A DNA stretch of 64,000 nt. Origin: Anodontia alba. Lineage: Eukaryota > Mollusca > Bivalvia > Lucinida > Lucinidae. Location: assembly GCA_964016985.1 (NCBI GenBank), contig OZ024829.1, positions 71,926,110 to 71,990,109 of the forward strand, in the 5' to 3' direction. Of the stretch, positions 56,964 to 64,000 are shown in pieces (position 1 is the stretch's first letter; every line of letters begins with the position of its first letter). Below the pieces are notes generated by a model. The model was not told the origin of the DNA, did no database searches, and was given only the letters and a program-made list of their open reading frames with translations. The position numbers and the translations under genes are program-made.

Positions 56964-58851
56964 ATTATACCCCCCGCAAACTTTGTTTGTGGGGGGTGGG
57001 TGGGTGTATACTGTTTTCATGTTGTCTGTCTGTCCGTCCGTCCGTGTGTCCGTCTGGGATGCTGGTTTTTTTCCTAATATCTTGAAAACACAGTGATGGA
57101 TATTCATCAATTTCTGCAGATAAGTAAGGGCTAGGGGCCAATTCTCTTGGAGTCATTGCCCTTTGTAAATTTTTGTCTTAATGCAGAAAAAAGGCAGAAA
57201 AAAAGTTTGTGTGCACACTATCTGTTTAACCTATGGCTGGAATCAAACTAGCACAGATACATCATCAGGATGGGGGGGGGAGAAGTGATAAGATTTTGGT
57301 GACCTTGACCTTATTTTCAAGGTCACTACATTATAAATACTTAAAAAGGAGCCTAAAGGATCCTTGTTAATGAAGTAAAAAGTTTGTGTGCACAATATCT
57401 CTTTAATCAATGGCTGGAATTTGACAAAACTAGCACAGATATATCATAAGGATGGGGCAAAGAAATGATTAGATTTTGGTGACCTTGACCTTATTTTCAA
57501 GGTCAACACACTATAAATACTCAAAAATGTGAGCCTTGTTAATGCAGTAAAAAGTTTGTGTGCACTCTTTAACCGATGGATGGAATTTGACCAAACTAGC
57601 ACAGATACATCATCAATATGGGGGAAAGAAGTGATTAGATTTTGGTGACCTTGAACTTATTTTCAAGGTCACTACATTATAAATACTCAAAAAGGAGGCT
57701 ATAGGAGCCTTGTTAATGAAGTAAAAAGTTTGTGTGCACAATATCTCTTTAACCAATGGCTGGAATTTGACCGAACTAGCACAGATACATCATAACGATG
57801 GGGAAAAGAAATGATTAGATTTTGGTGACCTTCACCTTATTTTCAAGGTCACTACACTATAAATACTCAAAAAAGTGAGCCTTGTTAATGCAGTAAAAAG
57901 TTTGTGTGCACATTATCTCTTTAACCAATGGCTGGAATTTGACCAAACTAGCACAGATACATCATCAGTATGGGGGAAAGAAGTGATTACATTTTGGTGA
58001 CCTTGACCTTATTTTCAAGGTCACTACATTATAAATACTCAAAAAGGAGCCTAAAGGAGCCTTGTTAAGGAAGTAAAAAGTTTGTGTGCACAATATCTCT
58101 TTAACCAATGGCTGGAAATAGACCAAACTAGCACAGATTTTTTTTTTTTTTTTTTTTTTTTTGATTTGGGTTTTACGGCCTTTTCAAGAATATTTCACTT
58201 ATATCGAGCCGATCGTTCATTGAAGGTGGGCGAAAACCGGAGAACCCGGAGAAAAACCACCTGACCATCCGTAAGCAGAACTTGGCTTTCCCACATATGA
58301 CCCGAGCGAGGCTCGAACCACAGCGGTGAGAAACCTAATGGATTAAGAGTCAACTCTCTTATCCACTAGGCTACGGGGGCCCGCAACTAGCACAGATACA
58401 TCATAAGAATGGGGCAAAGAACTGATTAGATTTTGTTGACCTTGACCTTATTTTCAGGGTCACTACACTATAAATACTCAAAAAAGTGAGCCTTGTTAAT
58501 GCAGTAAAAAGTTTTTGTGCACATTATCTCTTTAATCAATGGCTAGAATTTGACCAAACTAGCACAGATACATCATCAGGATGGGGGAAAGAAGTGATTA
58601 GATTTTGATGACCTTGACCTGATTTTCAAGGTCACTACATTATAAATACTCAAAAAGTGCGCCTTGTTAATGCAGTAAAAAGTTTGTGTGCACACTATCT
58701 CTTTAATCATTTTCTGGTTTTATTAGATTTATGTGACCTTGACTTTATTTTCAAGGTCACGCTGGCACTTTGAAACTTGAACTTTGTTAGAAAAAGGTTT
58801 TATTCTTTATGCAGGGGGTATTGAATAAGCGTTGCTTATTGACAATTTTCA
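56964..58851 (+). mobile_element. Family G element, inner copy
   Basis: The head hairpin CCCCCCGCAAAC-TTT-GTTTGTGGGGGG (56970-56993) is followed by GTCTGTCCGTCCGTCCG. About eight monomers of roughly 170 bp follow, then the tail hairpin AATAAGC-GTT-GCTTATT (58824-58840) and GACAATTTTCA. It is flanked by AAAGGTTT and TTGACATTAAAC, which rejoin to the family-A reverse monomer. A SINE is nested at 58139-58384. Confidence 0.85.
58139..58384 (-). mobile_element. tRNA-derived SINE (family 2), complete
   Basis: A 246-bp insertion with a 13-bp target duplication AACTAGCACAGAT (58126-58138, 58385-58397) inside a family-G monomer. Read on the minus strand it starts GCGGGCCCCCGTAGCC, with an A box in TAGCCTAGTGGATAAG and a B box in GGTTCGAGCCTCG, and ends in a poly-A run (poly-T, 58139-58162). 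It is not related to SINE family 1. Confidence 0.92.
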
Positions 58852-61314
58852 TTGACATTAAACTAGGTAGGAAGCATCGGGGTGACTTGTAGATCAAAAA
58901 TAGCTAAAATTGTGCCGATTGGAAAATTTATTTTTTGCTTCTTCTCCTAAACCCAAAAGCCAATTGACTCCAAACTTGGTAGGAAGCATTGGGGTGACTT
59001 ATAGATAAAAAAAATAGCTAAAATCATCCTGAGTGGAAATCCAAGATGGCTGTCTTGGCAGCCATCTTGAAAATCTATTTTTTGCTTCTTCTCCTAAACT
59101 GAAAAAGCCAATTGACTTGAAACTTGGTAGGAAGCATCGGGTTGACTTGTAGGTCAAACGTAGCTAAATATTGCTGATCGGAAATCCAAGATGTCTTCCG
59201 GCCATCCTGAAAATCTATTTTTCGCTTCTTCTCCTGAATCAAAAGGCTTATTGACTTTAATTTTGGTAGGAAGCATCGGGGTGACTTGTAGATTGGTAGG
59301 AAGCATCGGGGTGACTTGTAGATCAAAAATAGCTAAAATCATCCCTATTCGAAATCCAAGATGGCCGCCATGGCTGCCATCTTGTGTTTTATGTATACTT
59401 GTATAGGGAAAACCTTTATAAAAATCTTTTTGTCTGAAACTAGAAAGCCCTGGCCTTTGACATTTGGTTACATAGCTTCATCTAGTTCACATGCCTATTC
59501 AACAATAAGGCACAATGCGATCATGCTTCTGTCCAGCAGCTTTTCCCACACCTCCTCCTCCTCCTCCCCCCCCCCCCCCACCCCCCCTCATCCGAAAACA
59601 TTCATTTTCAACAAGTTTTAAACATACATAGTCCTATGAAGAGAAATCATAGTCTTTTAGAATATACTAGAGACAATGACACTCAGGTGAGCAGATTAGG
59701 ACCCTCTGGGCCCTCTTGTTTTCAAGGTCACTACACTATAAATACTCAAAAAGTGAGCCTTGTGTGCACTCTATTTCATGAATCAATAGATGGAATTTGA
59801 CCAAATTAGCACACACAGATACATCATTGGGATTACGGAAAGAAGTGATTAGATTTCAGTGACCTTTATCTCGTTTTCAAGGTCACACTGGCACTTTGAA
59901 ACTCAAATTTTGATAGAAAAAGGCTTGTGTGCACACTATATCTTGAACCAACGGCTGGAATTTTAACAAACTAGCACAGATACATTGTTAGGACATAGGA
60001 AAGAAGTGATTAGATTTTGTGATCTTGACCTCAGTTTCAAGGTCACTACATTATAAAGACTCCAAAAATGAGCCTTGTAAAAAGTTTGTGTGCACACTAT
60101 CTCTTTAACCAATGGCTGGAATTTGACCAAATTAGCACAGATACAGCATCAGGATGGGGGAAAGAAGTGTTTAGATTTTGGTGGCCTTCACCTTATTTTC
60201 AAGGTCACTACATTATAAATACTCAATAAGTGAGTCTTGTGTGCACTCTATCTCATGAATCAATAGATGGAATTGGACCAAACTAGCACAGATATATTAT
60301 TGGTATTGGGGAAAGAAGTGGTTAGATGTTGGTGACCTTTATCACATTTTCAAGATCACACCGGCACTTTGAAACTCAAAGTTTAATAGAAAAAAGCTTG
60401 TGTGCACACTATATCTTGAACCAATGGCTGTAATTTTAACAAACTAGCACAGATACATCATTAATAAATGGGAAAGAAGTGATTAGATTTGTGTGACCCT
60501 GACCTCATTTTCAAGGTCTCTACATTATAAAAACTCTAAAAATGACGCTTGTGTGCACCCTATCTCATGAATCATTAGATGGAATTTGATCAAGCATAGA
60601 TACTTCATTGGGATGAGGGAAAGAAGTTATTAGATTTTGGTGACCTGGACCTCATTTTCAAGGTCACACTGACACTTGGAAACTCAAATTTTGATAGAAA
60701 AAAGCTTATGTGACACATTGATATCAGTAAGGTGTACCTACATTAGAGAAAGTAAGGGCTAGGGGCCCATTCTTTTGGAGTTATTGCCCTTTGTAAAATT
60801 TCTTAATGCAGTAAAAAGTTTGTGTGCACACTATCTCTTTAACCAACGGCTGGAATTTGACCAAACTAGCATAGAGACATCATCAGGATTTGGGAAAGAA
60901 GTGATTAGATTTTGGTGACCGTGACCTTATTTTCAAGGTCACTACATTATAAATACTCAAAAAGTGAGCCTTGTGTGCACTCTATCTTTTTTCCTGCATA
61001 TCTTGATTAGTATTATTAGGAATCTTAACACATTTTACATAAATGTTCATATTCATGAGATGCTGCTACAGAAAAAGAAGGGCCAGGGGATCAATAGTTA
61101 TTCCCCTTTGTAATTTTTTAATGTCCGTAACACTTTTGTTTTTCCTGTGTATCTTGCTTAATAATTTTGGTAATCTTGTTTTATTAGAGTTTGGTGATCT
61201 TGACTTTATTTTCAAGGTCACGCCGGCACTTTGAAACTTAAATTTTGATAGAAAAAAGTTTTATGCTTTATGCAGGGGGGTATCGAATAAGCACTGCTTA
61301 TTGACAATTTTCAT

Positions 61315-61945
61315 TATAGCCCTGCTTTGAAAAAAGTGGGGCTATACTGGATTTGCCTTGTCCTTCTGTCATTCCTTCCATCTGTTATTCCTTCCTTCTG
61401 CCCTTCCCAATTATCAGATAAATTTTCGTTGAACTTTTCCCAGGAACTGTAAGGGTTACAAAGTTGAAACTTGGTACACACCATACCCTGCGGGTTGATG
61501 TATTGTGTATACTGGAATCAAGGGCAAGGGCCCATAACTCACGAGTTAAATCCCTTGATAGGTTTTACAATTTTTGTTACAGATTTCTCAGGAACTATGA
61601 AAGTTGTAAAGTTGAAACTTGGTACACTCATGGACAATGGGCTGATTTATCATGTTTACTGGAATTAGGGGCAATGGCCCATAACTCTTGGAGTTACATC
61701 CTTTGATAGGTTTTACAATTTACCTTTAATGAAAAATTTTCATTACAGATTTCTCAAGAACTATGAAAGCTGTGAAGTTGAAACTTTGTACACACATGAA
61801 CAATGGGCTAACGTACCATGTGTACTAGAATCAGGGCCAAGAGCTTATAACTCTTGTAGTTAATCCCTTGATGGGTTTTATTGTCACACTTTTCTCAAGT
61901 TACAAAGTTGAAACGTGGTCCACACATGGACAGTGGGTTGATGTA
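61315..61945 (+). mobile_element. Family H element, 5' part
   Basis: The head hairpin TATAGCCC (61315-61322) and GGGCTATA (61339-61346) is followed by single-copy sequence with CCTTCCTTCTGCCC. About three monomers of roughly 160 bp follow (GTAAAGTTGAAACTTGGTAC, AATGGCCCATAACTCTTGG, TTGATAGGTTTTACAATTT). Truncated by the AT-rich TIR element at 61946. Confidence 0.7.
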
Positions 61946-64000
61946 TTTTAACTGCACAATACATTAACCTATAGATAATGTGCTGTTCTATACTGTTTTC
62001 ACACCTTCCACAGAAAAAACGACAGTTCAGTCGTCTTAAAGAGTCTTAATCCAAAAGGCCCCTTAGGCAGTTACCTGTGTGACGTCACTCTTCCCACTCT
62101 TTTGATCACGTGTCAGTTTCTTTTCTATGGAACAAAGAAAATAAACAGGATTTTTTACCAGGTGATAAAAAAATCTAAATTTCTTTCTTTTTCTACGATC
62201 TGTTTTCTTAGTGCCTGTTTTCTTTTGTTCCTTTCTCATTCCTTTCACAGAAAATCTTATTACTTTCATTAAATCGATTTTCAATGGTGTTCTATGGTGA
62301 AGAAGCTTATTAGTAAGAACTTGTCCACGTTCGGGTTATACGACAGTTCTTACTGATGGGACACCACCCCACAAGGCCCTGCTGCCGGGGTAGGACCCAT
62401 CTGGATGACGTCTTTATGAGTACTATAGGTACTCAATAAAGTCTAAGTCCACCACTGTCCGGGCATCCATCCGTCTACCTTACAGACTATGACAATATGG
62501 CTGAAGATTTCTATGGTGGAGAAGCTGATGGGATACCACCCCACAAGGCCCTGCTGCCTGGGGTAGGACCCATCTGGGTGGCATCTTATGAGTGCTTTAG
62601 GCACTCCATAAGTCTGAGTCCACCTCTGACCAGTCATGACCGGTGATGACAGGCCACTGGTCACCGGTCATACTGGTCACCGGTCATTCATCTGGGTGGT
62701 GTCTTTATGGGTGATACTCAATAAAGTCTAAGTCTACAAATCACCGGTCAACCGGTCACCGGTCAGACCAGTGTCAGGTAAAAAAATTACTACCGAGCAT
62801 TAATTACCGGGCTTCTATTCACCATGCTATGATCACTGGGTACCAGTCAATGATCACTGGGTACCAGTCACAGATCATAGAAGTTACCAATTAATTGCCA
62901 GATTATTAGTGACGGAATAACAGTCACTAGTTCCCGGACAATTAGTTTTGACTTATAGAGCGTCAGAGATGAGTCAAATTAATGAGTACAAATTATCAAA
63001 TGACAACGTTTGGTTAGAATATTGGGTAGACATTATATCAAGGAATTCTATGCAGTCATTATCGAATTAGACTCAGAATCCTAGATATTTGTAATTATAA
63101 TCTGAAAGTACATGTATATTATGATCGAACATCTAACAATACTTAAAAGATTATAGTTCATCTTTTAACTCACTGCAGCAGGATCTTTACCCTGTAAGGT
63201 GTTATGACAGAGGATTAGCTCCATGCTGTGACTTGATAATATAAGAAGAGAAGATAAACGTATCATTTACCTATCCTCTCCTTCTTCTTAATTTATTGGT
63301 TTCTCTTTTGGAAGATACAAAAAACAGAAATCAATATAATTATTAGAAAGAAGTTAATAATTTCTTTCTTATTCTTTCGTGGTTCATAGTTATGGTATCA
63401 TAATCTAAACTTTCCCCTCAGGTTGTTACGATCAACTAATAGAGTGGTTAAAAGTACCTAACTTATATAGGTTGTTTTTCATTCAGATTAAACTACAATC
63501 TGATAAGTTGGTAGAAAACACTTAATTTTATCAGGCAGCTGAATTTTGAATGATATTGCAACCTGATAGAATGATATTTAAGATTCCTAAATTTTAGTTA
63601 AAAAATTGGTGCATTATCTAGGTCTTAGAATCAGTCTTCGAAAAGACTCCTGATCCTTTGATAATATAATTATCAGTCTTCTAAAAAATTATCGGTCAGA
63701 GTCCCAAAAAAATTTAGAAGATTATACACATTATATGTTACTATCAGAACAGAACTATGTTAATTCCTTATTAGTTCTGTTCTATCTAATAATATAATAT
63801 TTTAAGTAGATCCAAATTATATAGAATAAATTTGGATCATATATCCAAATTATATAGAAAAAATTTGGATCATATACACATCAAATGTTTTGATTTTTCA
63901 TGTGTAATATCTATAACATAATTCCTCTATAGATTTAATTTGCATAGAAGTCTAGTAGAGGTAAATATTCTTTATTTCCTGGGAAACAATAAGTATTTCA
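61946..64000 (+). mobile_element. Large AT-rich TIR element, copy 2 (runs off the window)
   Basis: Starts with the same end (TTTTAACTGCACAATACATT) and arm as 39969, with scattered differences including TGACGTCA at 62080-62087. The GC-richer block ending TAAAGTCTAAGTCCACC occurs in about three versions (62289-62450, 62506-62625, 62686-62740) among CACCGGTCA minisatellite words. AT-rich interior follows to the window edge. The right arm is not in view. Confidence 0.78.

Larger units (their letters stand above)
56108..59719 (-). mobile_element. Family A element 5, minus strand, nested in family G
   Basis: The reversed tail (CACCTGAGCACGAAGTGCTC, then TCGTCTGCGTGCGGCGTC) starts at 56108. Reversed monomers run at 56230-56960 and 58852-59395, and the reversed head (CTCAGGTGAGCAGATTAGG, CCCTCTGGGCCCTCTTGT) ends at 59719. 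An inner family-G element occupies 56964-58851. A poly-C/CCTCC tract lies at 59550-59588. Confidence 0.83.
53792..61313 (+). mobile_element. Family G element, outer copy, split by a nested element
   Basis: The head TTATTATACCCCC has a CAAAC/GTTTG hairpin and a long G-rich tract (53821-53872), then GTGTATACTGTTTTCACG and ATGGATATTCATCAATTTC. Monomers at about 54240-56107 and 59720-61250 (TTTGTGTGCACACTATCTC, GGTGACCTTGACCTTATTTT, AGGTCACTACATTATAAATA) are about 170-180 bp. The tail hairpin AATAAGC-ACT-GCTTATT and GACAATTTTCATT ends near 61313. A reversed family-A element (56108-59719) interrupts one monomer exactly between ACCTTAT and TTTCAAGG. Confidence 0.82.

Noticed and set aside
58180..58384. 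Possible tRNA gene on the minus strand (A and B boxes)
   Set aside because: It is followed by a SINE body and poly-A, bounded by a 13-bp TSD, so it is a retroposed SINE.

Overview
This is eukaryotic nuclear DNA, most likely from a bivalve mollusc (a heterodont clam is my best guess). The grounds are large numbers of tandem-repeat-bearing dispersed elements with hairpin termini (the DINE/pearl type known from bivalves), tRNA-derived SINEs, mariner, Tc1, hAT, BEL/Pao and jockey/CR1-like remnants, and long introns. Nearly all of the 64 kb is transposable element. The only host coding sequence I can defend is an 84-bp exon at 24726-24809 (minus strand) with clean splice sites. It encodes the GC-motif and fourth membrane segment of a tetraspanin. 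A 63-bp minus-strand candidate exon at 37228-37290 is phase-compatible and may be the preceding exon of the same gene. The window would then be mostly tetraspanin intron.

The dominant structure is one superfamily of elements with a shared architecture. The head is ACAAGAGG plus a short palindrome plus GCTCACCTGAG. Next comes a central array of one family-specific monomer of roughly 145-170 bp. The tail has a GACGGACGG-rich stretch, then a hairpin, then CAGGTGAGCTA. I label families by monomer: A (AAGATGGCGGCCAT), B (GGGAAAATAAGCCCC), C (GTGACCTAGTTTTTGACC), D (CAGCTTGATCGG), E (GGTTTCAGAGAAGAAG) and F (minus strand, 51443-53664). A second group, G, has a TTATTATACCCCC head hairpin and an AATAAGC/GCTTATT tail hairpin. 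A third, H, has a TATAGCCC/GGGCTATA head hairpin. Insertions add no visible target duplication and fall in A-runs (A|A). This fits non-autonomous Helitron/Helentron-like elements, but no Rep/helicase gene is present.

Layout. 1-3.7 kb: mariner relic with TIRs and TA duplication, a SINE, a palindromic repeat, and a 5'-truncated LINE carrying a PHD-like finger. 3.7-12.3 kb: families E, reversed A, B and A. 12.3-24.6 kb: one family-A element expanded by insertions of a SINE, two C elements, and a D element that itself holds another A element and a 1.45-kb TIR element. 24.6-24.83 kb: host exon. 24.8-30.6 kb: family B, interrupted by a hAT-like element with perfect 8-bp TSD and by an A element. 30.6-33.7 kb: minus-strand LINE and BEL/Pao pol relics. 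33.7-39.9 kb: mixed older repeats and the candidate exon. 39.97-48.76 kb: an AT-rich, ORF-poor element with arms of about 170-190 bp as inverted repeats, invaded by a C element. 49-53.7 kb: hAT-like and Tc1 relics and family F. 53.8-61.3 kb: a four-level nest (G holds reversed A, which holds G, which holds a SINE). 61.3-64 kb: family H, cut by a second copy of the AT-rich element that runs off the window.

There is no operon or pathway here. The interest lies in the modular repeat system, its insertion chronology, and a host gene that keeps its splice sites inside it.
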